Of a stretch of DNA of 64,000 nt, positions 18,156 through 28,364 are shown in pieces. Each line of letters begins with the position of its first letter. Position 1 is the first letter of the stretch. The notes under the pieces were generated by a model. The model was given only the letters and a program-made list of their open reading frames with translations, did no database searches and was not told where the DNA came from. Source of the DNA: Vreelandella boliviensis LC1 (lineage in GTDB: Bacteria; Pseudomonadota; Gammaproteobacteria; Pseudomonadales; Halomonadaceae). The stretch lies in contig NZ_JH393258.1 in assembly GCF_000236035.1 (NCBI RefSeq), forward strand, positions 649,065 to 713,064, read 5' to 3'. A program made the position numbers and the translations under genes.

Positions 18156-18581
18156 TTAAAGAATACACCGCTCCATATAGTGAGTATTATCTTCTGTTTT
18201 ACAAATGCGAAAACCCATACGCTCATATAATGCTATTGCGGGATTTATACAAAATACGCGTAGCCGAAGTAAGTGAATGCCCGCTTGTTGAGCAATTTCT
18301 TCCGTGTATCGAATTGCCGCTGTACCGAAGCCATTGCGCTGCCATTTTTGATCGATCTGTAGTTCCCGAATATAGTAAGCGCTTTCATCGTGATTTAAGC
18401 ACAGCAGCCCCACTCGTGACGCGTTTATAACCAGCTCGTAGCTGTCTAACTCACCCCACTGTTTAGCAAACAGGGCGGTATCCCAGCGCATATCCAGCTG
18501 CTTGTAGTAGGCTGACATATTCTGAAGAATTATGTTTTCCGCAAACGCCTTGTCATTAGTAGGCTGAATAATAGGCGTCAT
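18156..18581 (-). CDS. GNAT family N-acetyltransferase
   Basis: A 141-residue protein with the GNAT fold. The acetyl-CoA loop QKWQRNGFGTAAIRYTEE (Q/RxxGxG-like) and the late beta-strand motif LRVFCINPAIALYERMGFRI are clear. The substrate is unknown. I chose ATG 18581 because GAGAG lies 7 nt upstream; longer starts would overlap the DUF523 gene, whose stop is at 18604. The two genes are probably cotranscribed. Confidence 0.82.
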   Translation of the reverse strand: MTPIIQPTNDKAFAENIILQNMSAYYKQLDMRWDTALFAKQWGELDSYELVINASRVGLLCLNHDESAYYIRELQIDQKWQRNGFGTAAIRYTEEIAQQAGIHLLRLRVFCINPAIALYERMGFRICKTEDNTHYMERCIL

Positions 18582-18603
18582 ATACATACTCTCAGTGCTG
18601 CGT

Positions 18604-19095
18604 TCAGACACTTTCTCCAATAAGCGCTTTATCGGCTTCCGCTATTTCATACTGATTAAACACCAGAACGCCATGTTCGCGGAGCAGCGCGGCTGTCACT
18701 CCCATACCGGGTACTTTTTGACCAGAGAAACTGCCGTCATAGATAGAGGAGCTTCCGCATGAAGGGCTGAAGTCAGCCAGCACTGCGACGCTGATATCGA
18801 ATTTATGGCACAGGCTCAAGGCGATAGAGGCACCTGCTAAAAACTCATTGGTTACCTTGCCTCCCTCTTTTTCGATAACATCGACCTCACCATTTAATAC
18901 GCTCTCACCGCTGCCGTTGAAAATCTCTGCGGGGGGTCTGGGAATACTCATCCCCGCCTCAACCTCTGGGCAGACAGAAACGATTCGACCTTCCAAACGC
19001 CACCGCTCAACAATTTGGTCAGCCACGACAAGGGTTCCACCATCATAGCGGACCTTTTTCCCCCGCAGGCAGGCGCTCATTAATACTTTTCTCAA
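18604..19095 (-). CDS. DUF523 family protein
   Basis: A 163-residue protein of the DUF523 (YbbK/Tud-like) family, shown by the start LMSACLRGKKVRYDGG, the CPEVEAGMSIPRPPAEI segment and the ADFSPSCGSSSIYDG motif. The three conserved Cys residues could bind an Fe-S cluster, as in thiouracil desulfurase relatives; this function is inferred. The family start position is matched by TTG 19095 with GGAG 9 nt upstream; longer in-frame starts add residues not typical of the family. It lies just upstream of a GNAT gene. Confidence 0.82.
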   Translation of the reverse strand: MRKVLMSACLRGKKVRYDGGTLVVADQIVERWRLEGRIVSVCPEVEAGMSIPRPPAEIFNGSGESVLNGEVDVIEKEGGKVTNEFLAGASIALSLCHKFDISVAVLADFSPSCGSSSIYDGSFSGQKVPGMGVTAALLREHGVLVFNQYEIAEADKALIGESV

Positions 19096-19502
19096 ATCAC
19101 CGATCTCCAATACGGCGGTTAACGTAAAAATGTAACTTCGACTTAATCCCCTTGATAGACGACACCCACCTCGTTTCAACCAATTGTCATGGGCCCGACT
19201 CCCTTCATCTTAGGCTAAGCCGACTTTTCTGCTTCTAGGAAGGGCTACAACTTGTCTATCTTTAATACCAATACGAACACATTATGAGGCTATAGAAATT
19301 CGATATTGAGTCACTCCACTAACTGTACGGTTATTTGGATTTCGACACTGTATAAGCACACTGTTTGGTCAAGTAATTGATACACCTCCCTAACGGTATT
19401 CGAGTTTCTCCGTGTTTTGAAAGCATCCATTGGTTGACCTCTGTCAATTTAATTCATGACAAAGCAACTACGCTGAGAATACACCCAGTGTGGAGAAATC
19501 AC
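19096..19502. other. 407-bp intergenic region upstream of the arginine deiminase operon
   Basis: This gap separates the divergent DUF523 gene and the arc operon. I see no convincing small gene in it. It holds the ANR/FNR-like box at 19434-19447. An in-frame extension of the antiporter gene from TTG 19377 is possible but would place the box inside the coding region, so I treat it as non-coding. Confidence 0.6.
19434..19447 (+). promoter_or_regulatory. Candidate ANR/FNR box of the arc operon
   Basis: TTGACCTCTGTCAA is a perfect 5-bp inverted repeat with a 4-nt spacer (TTGAC-N4-GTCAA), a close variant of the FNR/ANR consensus TTGAT-N4-ATCAA. Its centre (19440.5) would be at -41.5 for a start near 19482. 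A weak -10-like TACGCT sits at 19469-19474. Oxygen-limited induction by ANR is established for Pseudomonas arcDABC; its transfer here is inference. Confidence 0.6.
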
Positions 19503-20948
19503 GTGAAAGATGAAAAACTCCCTCCGTCGAATCCTGAAGAGGATCTAGCAACACGATTCCCTACAGCCTACTCCATTCTCTTTCTATTAATCATTCTCGT
19601 AGCAGCGCTGACCTGGATCATTCCTGCAGGGCAATACGAACGCTCGATGAATGAAGAGGTCGGGCGCGAAGTTGCGGTACCCGGCACCTATGAAACCGTC
19701 GACTCAAACCCCCAGGGCTTTGTGGACGTTATGCTAGCCCCCACAGCGGGCTTTTATGACCCCGAAAGCTATGCCGCCAACGCCATTGACGTCGCCTTGT
19801 TTGTATTGTTTTTGGGTGGCTTTCTCGGAGTTATCAATGCCACTGGCGCAATTGATACGGGGATCCGCAACGTGATGCATCGGCTTGAGGGTCGAGAGAT
19901 CTGGATGATACCCATCCTGATGACGCTGTTTGCCCTCGGTGGCACAACCTACGGGATGGCGGAAGAAACCCTGGCATTTTATGCCATTCTGATCCCGATC
20001 ATCATCGCCGCGGGCTACGATGCTGTAACCGGAGTAGCAGTGATCCTGATCGGCGCCGGAATCGGCGTACTGGGCTCTACCATTAATCCCTTTGCTACAG
20101 TCATCGCCTCCAACGCAGCGAATATCCCCTTTACCGACGGTATTGTACTGCGGCTGGTACTACTGATCGGCGGCCTGATGATTTGCGCTGGCTACGTGAT
20201 GCGTTACGCCAAACGGGTCAAGGCGGATCCTACCCGCTCCGTTGTCGCCAAACAAAGAGATGCTCACCGTAAACTCTTTCTTCAGGGGCATGATGAACTG
20301 GAAAATTTTGATCTTTCCGGTACCCAGAAAATTACTCTAATCATTTTTGCTCTGACCTTTATCGTGATGATCTGGGGCGTCTCGTCCCAAGGTTGGTGGA
20401 TGGCCAAGATGGGCTCACTTTTCTTTGGCTCGGCTATCCTGGTGGGTCTTGTTGCTCGTTTGGGGGAGAAAAAACTGACCGGCAGCTTTGTCGACGGCGC
20501 TCGAGACCTCCTGGGCGTGGCCCTGGTCGTTGGTCTGGCCCGTGGCATCGTGGTGATCATGGAGCAAGGGATGATTGCCGATTCCATCCTGCATAGTGCC
20601 GAAAGCACGCTGGGTGGATTGCCAGAACTGGCCTTTATCAACCTAATGTTCTGGATTGAGGTAGGAATGAGCTTCTTCGTGCCCTCCTCATCAGGCCTTG
20701 CGGTACTTTCCATGCCTATTTTGGCGCCCTTGGGCGACTTCGCTAACGTGGGGCGTGACCTAGTGGTGACCGCTTACCAGTCGGCCAACGGCCTAGTCAA
20801 CCTGATCAACCCGACCTTTGCCGTGGTAGTTGGGGGTCTGGCCATAGGTCGCGTCTCCTATGATCGATGGCTCATATTTATCTGGCCCCTGCTACTGATT
20901 CTGACTGTTTTTATTAGTGTTGTAATCAGCATTGGCGCGTTTCTTTAA
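19503..20948 (+). CDS. YfcC/ArcD-like arginine-ornithine antiporter candidate
   Basis: A 481-residue membrane protein with about 12 helices, of the YfcC/DcuC-like ion transporter family. The conserved LFVLFLGGFLGVINATGAID segment, the GTTYGMAEETLAFY loop and the late FFVPSSSGLAVLSMPILAPL motif are present. As first gene of an arcABC operon it most likely exchanges arginine for ornithine, the ArcD role. This assignment rests on context, since YfcC-type carriers have other substrates. GTG 19503 has GGAG 7 nt upstream and fits the promoter layout. The spacing to arcA is 24 bp. Confidence 0.8.
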   Translation: MKDEKLPPSNPEEDLATRFPTAYSILFLLIILVAALTWIIPAGQYERSMNEEVGREVAVPGTYETVDSNPQGFVDVMLAPTAGFYDPESYAANAIDVALFVLFLGGFLGVINATGAIDTGIRNVMHRLEGREIWMIPILMTLFALGGTTYGMAEETLAFYAILIPIIIAAGYDAVTGVAVILIGAGIGVLGSTINPFATVIASNAANIPFTDGIVLRLVLLIGGLMICAGYVMRYAKRVKADPTRSVVAKQRDAHRKLFLQGHDELENFDLSGTQKITLIIFALTFIVMIWGVSSQGWWMAKMGSLFFGSAILVGLVARLGEKKLTGSFVDGARDLLGVALVVGLARGIVVIMEQGMIADSILHSAESTLGGLPELAFINLMFWIEVGMSFFVPSSSGLAVLSMPILAPLGDFANVGRDLVVTAYQSANGLVNLINPTFAVVVGGLAIGRVSYDRWLIFIWPLLLILTVFISVVISIGAFL

Positions 20949-20972
20949 CCCACCGGCAAATGAGGATAAGAC

Positions 20973-22202
20973 ATGACAGAACATACGCTTGGTGTCCACT
21001 CCGAAACTGGCACCCTGCGGCAGGTGATTGTCTGCCGCCCGGGGCTTGCCCATCGGAGGCTGACACCGTCGAACTGCGATGCACTGCTTTTTGATGACGT
21101 GTTCTGGGTCAAGCAAGCCCAGAAAGATCACGACGTATTCGCCGGGCTCATGCGTGCCCGGGGCGTGGACGTACTGGACGTGAACGAACTGCTGGCAGAG
21201 ACCCTTGATATCCCCGAGGCACGGGCCTGGATTCTGGACAACCGGATCACCTGGAACCATATCGGGGTGGGCATGGTGTCAGACCTTCGCGCCTGGATGG
21301 ACGAGCTACCGGGCCAGACCCTGGCGGAGTTCCTGATCGGCGGGCTGGAAGTCGGCGACCTGCCGTTCGACCCTGTCGGGTTGTTTGGTAATCACCTGGG
21401 GCCATACGGATTCGTGCTGCCGCCGCTGCCAAACTTCCTGTTTACCCGGGACAACAGCGCCTGGATCTATGGCGGGGTCACCCTGAACCCGATGTACTGG
21501 GCAGCGCGCAAACCGGAGACGCTACTGATGAGCGCGATTTACCGGTTCCATCCGAAGTTCACCGGCAAGGTCAATGTGCATTGGGGCGACCCTCTTGAGG
21601 ACCATGCGCTGGCGACCCTGGAAGGGGGCGACATCATGCCGGTAGGCAACGGCGCGATTTTAGTAGGCATGGGAGAGCGTTCCTCTCCCCAGGCCATCGG
21701 ACAATTGGCTAAAGCTCTGTTCGACAGCGGCACCGCAGAACGAGTGATCGCCTGCCAGATACCCAAATCCCGTTCCGCAATGCACCTGGATACCGTATTT
21801 ACCTTTTGTGGAGGCAACGTGGTGACCACCTTCAAGGAGGTGGCCGATGAAATGGTGTGTTACGACCTGCGTCCGGGAGAGGGGGACAAACATCTGTCAT
21901 TTTACCAAGACCCCCGGCCGCTGTTTGAAGTGGTGGCGGACGTGCTTGGTTACCCCTCCCTGGAAGTGGTTGCCACCGGCGGCGACACCCCTGCTGAGCG
22001 GGAACGGGAACAGTGGAACGATGGAAATAACGTACTGGCATTGAGCCCTGGTGTCGTTATTGGTTACGACCGCAACGACGACACCAATGCCGCCCTGGAA
22101 GCGGCCGGAATCGAGGTGCTAGCTATTCCGGGAGCCGAACTTGGCCGAGGCAGAGGGGGTGGTCGCTGCATGAGTTGCCCTACGGTACGCGACGCAATCT
22201 GA
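20973..22202 (+). CDS. arcA: Arginine deiminase
   Basis: A 409-residue enzyme that hydrolyses arginine to citrulline and ammonia, the first step of the ADI pathway, in the cytoplasm. Family marks are the N-terminal [18 protein letters not shown], the [13 protein letters not shown] segment with catalytic Asp, the HLDTVFTFC motif with catalytic His, and the C-terminal [13 protein letters not shown], where Cys399 is the nucleophile. The usual CMSMP reads CMSCP here, giving an extra Cys at 402. The length is normal. It is followed after 18 bp by arcB. Confidence 0.96.
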   Translation: MTEHTLGVHSETGTLRQVIVCRPGLAHRRLTPSNCDALLFDDVFWVKQAQKDHDVFAGLMRARGVDVLDVNELLAETLDIPEARAWILDNRITWNHIGVGMVSDLRAWMDELPGQTLAEFLIGGLEVGDLPFDPVGLFGNHLGPYGFVLPPLPNFLFTRDNSAWIYGGVTLNPMYWAARKPETLLMSAIYRFHPKFTGKVNVHWGDPLEDHALATLEGGDIMPVGNGAILVGMGERSSPQAIGQLAKALFDSGTAERVIACQIPKSRSAMHLDTVFTFCGGNVVTTFKEVADEMVCYDLRPGEGDKHLSFYQDPRPLFEVVADVLGYPSLEVVATGGDTPAEREREQWNDGNNVLALSPGVVIGYDRNDDTNAALEAAGIEVLAIPGAELGRGRGGGRCMSCPTVRDAI

Positions 22203-22220
22203 CAAGGAAGGAGCAAAACC

Positions 22221-23222
22221 ATGGCTTTTAATCTCAAGAACCGGCATTTCCTGACCCTTAGAGACTTTACTCCCCGGGAAATCAGCTTTTTGCTCAAACT
22301 TTCCGCCGACCTGAAAACCGCCAAATACACCGGCACTGAAGTGCCACAGTTACAGGGCAAGGACATAGCGTTGATCTTCGAGAAGAACTCCACCCGAACG
22401 AGAGTGGGGTTTGAAGTTGCGGCGTTTGATCAGGGCGCCCGTGTAACCTACCTGGGCCCGACGGGCACTCATATCGGCCACAAGGAATCGGTGAAGGATA
22501 CCGCCCGTGTGCTTGGCCGTGTATATGACGCCATTGAATACCGGGGCTTTGGGCAGACGATCGTTGAAGAACTGGCACAGTATGCCGGCGTGCCGGTTTA
22601 CAACGGGCTGACCAACGAATTCCACCCTACTCAGATTCTGGCGGATTTCCTGACCATGCAGGAAAACGTTGAAAAGCCGCTGCGGGACGTGGCATTTGTG
22701 TTCATTGGGGATGCCGCCAATAACATGGGTGACAGCCTATTGATCGGCGGTGCCAAGATGGGAATGGATGTGCGTTTGTGTGCTCCCAAAGCCTGTTGGC
22801 CTAGCGAGGCGATTCAGAAGGAAGCCCAGAGCATTGCCAGTGACACCGGCGCGCGAATCATGATCACGGAAGACATTGACGCCGCCATGGCAGGCGTGGA
22901 TTTTGTCTACACTGACGTGTGGGTGTCCATGGGTGAGCCCAAGGAGAAATGGGCGGAGCGAATCAAACTGTTGCAGCCCTACCAGGTCAATGCAGCACTG
23001 ATGAAGAAAACCGGCAATCCGAGAACAAGGTTCATGCATTGCTTGCCGGCGTTTCACAATACCGAAACCACCGTTGGCAAGGAGATGCAGGCAGAATTTG
23101 GCATTGATGCCATGGAAGTCACCGACGATGTCTTCGAGAGCCCCGCCTCTATCGTATTTGACCAGGCGGAGAACCGGATGCACACCATCAAAGCGGTGCT
23201 CGTTGCCACCCTCGGAAGCTAA
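22221..23222 (+). CDS. arcB: Ornithine carbamoyltransferase, catabolic
   Basis: A 333-residue enzyme that, in this operon, should run in the phosphorolytic direction, converting citrulline and phosphate to ornithine and carbamoyl phosphate. Clear motifs are the STRTR carbamoyl phosphate loop (57-61), [10 protein letters not shown], the [11 protein letters not shown] loop and HCLPAFH. GAGCAAAACC precedes the ATG. Sequence alone does not separate catabolic from anabolic types, but the operon position argues for ArcB. Confidence 0.93.
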   Translation: MAFNLKNRHFLTLRDFTPREISFLLKLSADLKTAKYTGTEVPQLQGKDIALIFEKNSTRTRVGFEVAAFDQGARVTYLGPTGTHIGHKESVKDTARVLGRVYDAIEYRGFGQTIVEELAQYAGVPVYNGLTNEFHPTQILADFLTMQENVEKPLRDVAFVFIGDAANNMGDSLLIGGAKMGMDVRLCAPKACWPSEAIQKEAQSIASDTGARIMITEDIDAAMAGVDFVYTDVWVSMGEPKEKWAERIKLLQPYQVNAALMKKTGNPRTRFMHCLPAFHNTETTVGKEMQAEFGIDAMEVTDDVFESPASIVFDQAENRMHTIKAVLVATLGS

Positions 23223-23250
23223 TAGGGGAGCCTGATATGAGGAACCTGAA

Positions 23251-24156
23251 ATGCTTGTAGTAGCTGCTCTTGGAGGTAATGCACTGTTGCGGCGCGGTGA
23301 ACCCCTGACAGCCGATGCCCAGCGCGCCAACGTGAAAATTGCCGCGGAATCACTGGCCAAAATTGTCCGGGCTGGCCACCAGCTGGTTGTCACCCATGGC
23401 AACGGCCCACAAGTAGGCCTGCTGGCACTACAGGGTGCGGCTTACAAGCCAGATGAGGCTTATCCACTGGATGTGTTAGGTGCTGAAACTGAAGGGATGA
23501 TTGGCTATATTATCGAGCAAGAGCTGGAAAATGCCCTGGACCATGATCGGCCCGTGGCAACTTTGTTAACTCAGGTACTGGTAGACAAGGACGATCCTGC
23601 CTTTAGCAACCCCACGAAATTTGTCGGGCCGGTTTATGAGAAGGAGGAGGCAGAGGCCCGAGCCAAAACTGCTGGCTGGCAGATCGCCCAGGACGGCGAC
23701 AAGTGGCGAAGGGTAGTGCCATCGCCCAAACCTCTGGAAATCCCCGACATGCGAGTGATCAAACTGCTGCTGGATCAGGGCGTAGTTGTGATCTGTGCCG
23801 GAGGTGGGGGCATCCCTATTCTTCGCCGGGACGATGGCAGCATGATAGGTGTCGAAGCCGTGATCGACAAAGACGCCTCCAGCGCGCTACTGGCACGCCA
23901 ACTGGGCGCGGATGCTTTACTGCTTCTCACAGATGTGAAGGCTATCTACCATGATTTCGGAAAAGACACTGCCAAGCCCATTCACATGCTGACCGTTAAC
24001 GAAACAAAAGGACTTAACCTGCCCGCTGGTTCCATGGGACCAAAAATGGCCGCAGCGGGTAACTTTGCAGAAAGCGGTGGTATCAGTGGTATCGGCCGAC
24101 TCGAGGATGCACTGGCTATTCTAAAACAGCAGGCAGGTACTTGTATTACTAGTTAG
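23251..24156 (+). CDS. arcC: Carbamate kinase
   Basis: A 301-residue amino acid kinase-family enzyme that transfers the phosphate of carbamoyl phosphate to ADP, giving the ATP yield of the ADI pathway. Motifs are the start [13 protein letters not shown], the [14 protein letters not shown] glycine loop, the VDKDDPAF...PTKFVGPVY insertion typical of carbamate kinases, and [18 protein letters not shown] near the nucleotide site. It is the last gene of the operon and is followed by a strong hairpin. Confidence 0.95.
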   Translation: MLVVAALGGNALLRRGEPLTADAQRANVKIAAESLAKIVRAGHQLVVTHGNGPQVGLLALQGAAYKPDEAYPLDVLGAETEGMIGYIIEQELENALDHDRPVATLLTQVLVDKDDPAFSNPTKFVGPVYEKEEAEARAKTAGWQIAQDGDKWRRVVPSPKPLEIPDMRVIKLLLDQGVVVICAGGGGIPILRRDDGSMIGVEAVIDKDASSALLARQLGADALLLLTDVKAIYHDFGKDTAKPIHMLTVNETKGLNLPAGSMGPKMAAAGNFAESGGISGIGRLEDALAILKQQAGTCITS

Positions 24157-24267
24157 TACTTTTGTTGCGGATGTCTGACCTGAATGGTTCGGTGACTAAC
24201 GAAGAGCGAACCCGCGACAGCTGGAGCACCAAAATAAATTAATATTTGCTTACACCCTCATCATACT

Positions 24268-24305
24268 AAGGAGGGTTGCCACCAACTCTGGGGGCAACCC
24301 TCCTT
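24268..24305. terminator. Bidirectional hairpin between convergent arc and ast operons
   Basis: Perfect 13-bp stem AAGGAGGGTTGCC (24268-24280) / GGCAACCCTCCTT (24293-24305) with a 12-nt loop. It has no long T run on either side, but its place between two convergent operon ends and its stability favour a shared terminator or transcript end-protector. Confidence 0.7.
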
Positions 24306-24327
24306 CATAGCGTTTTCTTTGCTTTGC

Positions 24328-25695
24328 TTATCCCCTATACCCCAACTGAAACGGGTAAACAGCCCCAATCTTTAATAACAGGGTTAGCTCATCCAGTGCA
24401 GCGAGGGACTCCTCCGCGAGCTGCGGATCAGCGAGATCATCAGGGGCAAGCCGGTCACGGTAGTGGCGATTCACCCAAGCCGTCAGGTCGTCATAAAGCC
24501 CATCGGTGAGCAGTACACGACCGGTAAGCGCGGCGCGTTCGGCGTCTGTCAGCACCACACGCAGGCGCAGGCAGGCCGGGCCGCCGCCGTTGCGCATGCT
24601 CTGCTTAACGTCTTTAACGATCACTTCGCTGATGGGGTTATTGCCCGCTAGTAGGTAGTCTTGGATGGTGCGCCAGACCGCTTCGCGCTCTTGGCATTCG
24701 CCGGGCACGACCAGGGTCATGGTGCCGTCCGGGTTGGAGAGTAGCTGCGAGTTAAACAGATACGAGGCTACCGCATCCTCCATGCTCACTGCTTCCAAGG
24801 GTACGCGCACGGGAATCAGCGGCGTGGCCATTTTAGCGCGCAGCTCGTCCAGGGTGCCCTCTTCGTCCAGAAAGGCCATTTCGTGGTAGAGCAGTACCGG
24901 GCCGTTGCCCACGGCAATCACATCGTTATGGAATACGCCTGCGTCGATGGCGTCCGGGTGCTGCTGGGCAAATACCGTCTGCGCCTCCGTTAAGCCATGC
25001 TGGCGGGCTACCGCCTGACTGGCTTCCAAGGTTTGTCTGGCGGGATAGCGCTTGGGTGCGCGCTCGCCGCTACGCACGTCACCAAACGCCTGGCGGCCAT
25101 ATACAAGCAGATGCACGCCGGGTTCACCGTGCTCACCGCATAGACGGGTGTGATTCGCCGCCCCCTCGTCGGAAAAGGCTGGGGTAGCGGGCAGTACCGG
25201 ATGGTGGGCGAAGTGCTGCTCGTCACGGAAAATTGCTTGCAGCACCCGGCCAGTCGTTTGCGGCTCTAAATAGCGGTGAAAGCTGGACTGTAGGTTGGCT
25301 GGGGTGAAGTGAACCCGGCTATCGGGTGCATCCATGCTGGGCGTGATCGTGCCCGCGTTCGCCGTCCACATACTGGACGCGGAGCAGACCGCCCGCAGCA
25401 GTTGTGGAGCCTCACGAGCGGCACGGGCCAGCACTTCGCTATTGCTGCCGCTAAAGCCCAAATCGCGCAGTGCGCCAATATCTGGGCGCTGCTGGGGGGG
25501 CAGCACGCCTTGGGCATAGCCTGCGTCCATCAGCGACTTCATTTTTAGAAGCCCCTGCAACGCGCCCTCTTTGGGATTAGACACTAACCCGCCGTGGCTC
25601 ATAGACGCCACGTTACCTACCGCCAGTCCCGAGTAGTTGTGGGTCGGGCCGACTAGGCCGTCAAAATTAACTTCCCGGACGTCGAGGGCGCTCAT
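24328..25695 (-). CDS. astB: N-succinylarginine dihydrolase
   Basis: A 455-residue amidinotransferase-fold enzyme, second step of the arginine succinyltransferase (AST) pathway: N2-succinylarginine to succinylornithine, CO2 and 2 NH3. Diagnostic segments are [19 protein letters not shown] at the start, [27 protein letters not shown] and the C-terminal [16 protein letters not shown] with the catalytic Cys. The start overlaps the astD stop by 4 nt (ATGA). It is the last gene of the operon; the expected astE does not follow. Confidence 0.95.
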   Translation of the reverse strand: MSALDVREVNFDGLVGPTHNYSGLAVGNVASMSHGGLVSNPKEGALQGLLKMKSLMDAGYAQGVLPPQQRPDIGALRDLGFSGSNSEVLARAAREAPQLLRAVCSASSMWTANAGTITPSMDAPDSRVHFTPANLQSSFHRYLEPQTTGRVLQAIFRDEQHFAHHPVLPATPAFSDEGAANHTRLCGEHGEPGVHLLVYGRQAFGDVRSGERAPKRYPARQTLEASQAVARQHGLTEAQTVFAQQHPDAIDAGVFHNDVIAVGNGPVLLYHEMAFLDEEGTLDELRAKMATPLIPVRVPLEAVSMEDAVASYLFNSQLLSNPDGTMTLVVPGECQEREAVWRTIQDYLLAGNNPISEVIVKDVKQSMRNGGGPACLRLRVVLTDAERAALTGRVLLTDGLYDDLTAWVNRHYRDRLAPDDLADPQLAEESLAALDELTLLLKIGAVYPFQLGYRG

Positions 25696-27164
25696 AGACT
25701 GACTCCTGGCGGCAGGGTCTCGGGCATCTCCAGGCTATCGGCTTCCATGGACGCGACCGGGTAAGCGCAGTAGTCCGCCGCGTAAAACGCGCTGGGGCGG
25801 TGGTTACCGCTATCCCCTACACCGCCGAAAGGTGCGTCGCCGGAGGCGCCGGTGGTTTGGCGATTCCAGTTGACGATCCCGGCACGAATGCGCAGCAAGA
25901 AGTCGTCCCAATCGGCTTGGTCACCGCCAATTAACCCAGCGGAAAGCCCGTAGCGGGTGTTGTTGGCAAGCGTGAGCGCTTCATTCCAATCGCTATAGCG
26001 GTGGATTTTCAGCAGCGGGCCGAAGTGCTCCTCGTCGGGCACATCCAATCCCGTCACGTCGATTAGCGCAGGGCTTAACAGGCTGGTGTTCTCTTTCAGG
26101 CGCTTCATACGATTGATCACCGTACCGCCCATGGTCTCCAACGCCTCTTGGGCCTTGAGCAAGCCATCCGCCGCCGCCACGCTGACCAAACCGCCGTAAA
26201 ACGGCGCAGGATTTTCCTCAAACTGACCCGCCACGTGCAGCTTAGCGATTGCCTCTGACAGCGCATCGATCAAGCGATCACCGACGGCGCCTTCAGGCAC
26301 CATCAAACGCCGCGCGCAGGTGCAGCGCTGGCCGCCGGAAAGAAACGCTGACTGCAGAATCGCCAGCACAGCGGCCCGCTCGTCGTCGACATCTTTCACC
26401 ACCAGGGGGTTATTGCCGCCCAGTTCCAGCGCCAGAATCTTATCCAGTTGACCGGCAAACTGTTGGTGCAGCATCCCGCCCACTTTGGCGCTGCCGGTAA
26501 ACAGCAGCCCATCAATATCGGGATTACCTGCCAGCGCTTGGCCCACCGGCACACCGCCCTGCACCAGGTTGATAACGCCGGCAGGCAGACCGGCTTCCAG
26601 CCAGCACTGCAGGGTTAAATCTGCCGTCAGCGGGGTTTGGTCGCTGGGCTTGAAGACCACACAGTTACCCGCCAATAGCGCAGGCACCATATGCCCGTTG
26701 GGCAGATGACCAGGGAAGTTATAAGGGCCAAACACCGCCATCACGCCGTGAGGGCGATGGCGCAGCACCGCTTTTGCACTGCCAACGGCTTTTTCCCGCT
26801 CACCGGTGCGCTCGTTATACGCCTTAATCGACAGCGCCACCTTACCCACCATGGCACCCGCTTCGGTGCGCGCTTCCCAGAGTGGTTTACCGGTTTCAGA
26901 GGCTATCGCCACGGCTAACGCTTCACCGCGGTTTTTGAGCACCTCGGCAAACCGTTCGACCAGCGCCTGACGCTCGGCAAAGGGGGTACGGGCCCAATTG
27001 GGGAAGGCACCGCGGGCGGCCTTTACCGCGGCGGCGACTTGTTCAGCGCTGGCGGTTGCGGCTTGCCATAACGGCTGACCGGAAACGGGATCAACCTTGC
27101 TCAACGGCTCTGCGTCGCCCGCGACCCAGGCGCCATTGATAAGTTGCTGCTGTTGGGCGTGCAT
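25692..27164 (-). CDS. astD: N-succinylglutamate 5-semialdehyde dehydrogenase
   Basis: A 490-residue NAD-dependent aldehyde dehydrogenase of the AST pathway, oxidising succinylglutamate semialdehyde to succinylglutamate. It shows the ALDH signatures [25 protein letters not shown] with the general-base Glu, and [12 protein letters not shown], where the nucleophilic Cys is near residue 280. The extreme N-terminus ([18 protein letters not shown]) is family-typical. AGGAGA precedes ATG 27164. A 150-bp repeat element separates it from aruG upstream. Confidence 0.95.
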   Translation of the reverse strand: MHAQQQQLINGAWVAGDAEPLSKVDPVSGQPLWQAATASAEQVAAAVKAARGAFPNWARTPFAERQALVERFAEVLKNRGEALAVAIASETGKPLWEARTEAGAMVGKVALSIKAYNERTGEREKAVGSAKAVLRHRPHGVMAVFGPYNFPGHLPNGHMVPALLAGNCVVFKPSDQTPLTADLTLQCWLEAGLPAGVINLVQGGVPVGQALAGNPDIDGLLFTGSAKVGGMLHQQFAGQLDKILALELGGNNPLVVKDVDDERAAVLAILQSAFLSGGQRCTCARRLMVPEGAVGDRLIDALSEAIAKLHVAGQFEENPAPFYGGLVSVAAADGLLKAQEALETMGGTVINRMKRLKENTSLLSPALIDVTGLDVPDEEHFGPLLKIHRYSDWNEALTLANNTRYGLSAGLIGGDQADWDDFLLRIRAGIVNWNRQTTGASGDAPFGGVGDSGNHRPSAFYAADYCAYPVASMEADSLEMPETLPPGVSL

Positions 27165-27187
27165 AAAAAAATCTCCTGTAAACGTCG

Positions 27188-27337
27188 CCTAGGAAACCTC
27201 TGATTAACTATTGCGCTTGGCCATACTGCGTTAAAAATCGCCTCAAAATGCTCATTTACACCCCGTAAACTCCGCTTTTTCGTTGATTTTTGCCTTGTCT
27301 GGCCTGCGCTCATCACATTAATCAGAGGCTCCTTAGG
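27188..27337. repeat. 150-bp inverted-repeat element (MITE-like) inside the ast operon
   Basis: Ends CCTAGGAAACCTCTGATTAA (27188-27207) and TTAATCAGAGGCTCCTTAGG (27318-27337) are inverted repeats matching at 17 of 20 positions, with a perfect 11-bp core CCTCTGATTAA. The interior also folds back: GCGCTTGGCCA near the left pairs imperfectly with TGGCCTGCGC near the right, and TTTAC/GTAAA flank the centre. It encodes no protein. The right end overlaps the aruG stop codon (27333-27335). It looks like a small non-autonomous element or structured intergenic repeat. Confidence 0.75.
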
Positions 27338-28364
27338 TTTCGAGTAGCCGTAAGGTATCGCCGGTGGAAACGCCTAAACGCTGCGCTTCTTGTTCGCTAA
27401 GCACGATGGTGTTGTCATCGGTAGGCGCACGACCTACCCAGCTAGCGGTGAAGTTCAGCATGTGGGTGGTGGCGGCCAGCCAGCGGCTAACGCTCTCTTC
27501 CGCTGCGCTATTGGATATTTCCACGTGGCAGAGACGTGAGTTACGGATGGCGCGCACGTCGTCAATATAAGCTTCCACCGTCGGGCCACCGTCGAAAATA
27601 TCGATATAGCCTTCCCAGCGCAGCCCCTCTTTTTTAAGCATTTCCAGCGCCGGGCGGGTATGGCGATGCACCTGACCAATACAGGCCCGCGCCTCTTCAG
27701 CCATAAAGGTGGTGTAAATAGGAAACTTGGGCATAAGCTCGCCAATAAAACTCTTCTGCCCCAGGCCGGTTAGGCGGTCAGCTTCGCTGAAATCCATAGG
27801 GAAGAAGTGTTTGCCCAGGCTCTCCCAGAAAGGGCTGGTATTGTTTTCGTCAAATACGCCACGCATTTCCGCCAGCACTTTATCCGGGAAACGGTCGCGG
27901 AACTGGGCGATAAACAGCCAGCGAGCTTTGGAGAGCAGCGCGCCGTTGCGCAAGTGTTTGTTGGCTTCGCCGCGGTATTCCGGGCGCAGAAACAGCGAGC
28001 ACACTTCGGCGTCACCGGTGTGGTCAGAGCTTAAAAACAGCGTATCGATGGTGCGGTGCAGATCCAGCTGTACTGACGAGTGTGCCAAGGTGCCCAGCCG
28101 GTAGTTATAGAATGGCACTTCGCGGCCCACCTGGCCCTCTATGGCGCAGCAACCAGCGAGCTCGCCGCTTACTTCATCTTCCAGCACAAAGAAGTAGAGC
28201 CGGTCATCCACCGGGGTGCGCTCTTCAAAGGCGCTGGCCGCAGACTCAATCTTACCGGCCAGAAACTCGCGGTTATCTGGCAGCGAGGTAAAGCCAACGC
28301 CCGCCTGCTGCGCAAGCGCCTGGAGCCCATCCAAATCATCACGGGCAATGGGTCGAATGCGCAT
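27333..28364 (-). CDS. aruG: Arginine N-succinyltransferase, AruG/AstA-like subunit
   Basis: A 343-residue GNAT-like enzyme that succinylates arginine with succinyl-CoA, the first step of the AST pathway. It is more like AruG (beta) than AruF: EMRGVFDENNTSPFWESLGKHFF, FIGELMPKFPIYTTF and GYIDIFDGGPTVEAYID. It pairs with the adjacent aruF product, probably as a heteromer. Its ATG overlaps the aruF stop by one base (TAATG). The last two codons lie inside the terminal repeat of the 150-bp element, so the C-terminus may have been reshaped by that insertion. Confidence 0.92.
   Translation of the reverse strand: MRIRPIARDDLDGLQALAQQAGVGFTSLPDNREFLAGKIESAASAFEERTPVDDRLYFFVLEDEVSGELAGCCAIEGQVGREVPFYNYRLGTLAHSSVQLDLHRTIDTLFLSSDHTGDAEVCSLFLRPEYRGEANKHLRNGALLSKARWLFIAQFRDRFPDKVLAEMRGVFDENNTSPFWESLGKHFFPMDFSEADRLTGLGQKSFIGELMPKFPIYTTFMAEEARACIGQVHRHTRPALEMLKKEGLRWEGYIDIFDGGPTVEAYIDDVRAIRNSRLCHVEISNSAAEESVSRWLAATTHMLNFTASWVGRAPTDDNTIVLSEQEAQRLGVSTGDTLRLLET

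Noticed and set aside
19377-19502. N-terminal extension of the arc antiporter gene from TTG 19377
   Set aside because: The residues are unlike a transporter N-terminus, GTG 19503 has a good GGAG site, and the ANR-like box would fall inside the coding region.
20973-24156. Recent horizontal transfer of arcABC from different base usage
   Set aside because: The genes look slightly GC-richer than their neighbours, but I cannot measure this and there are no flanking mobile elements.
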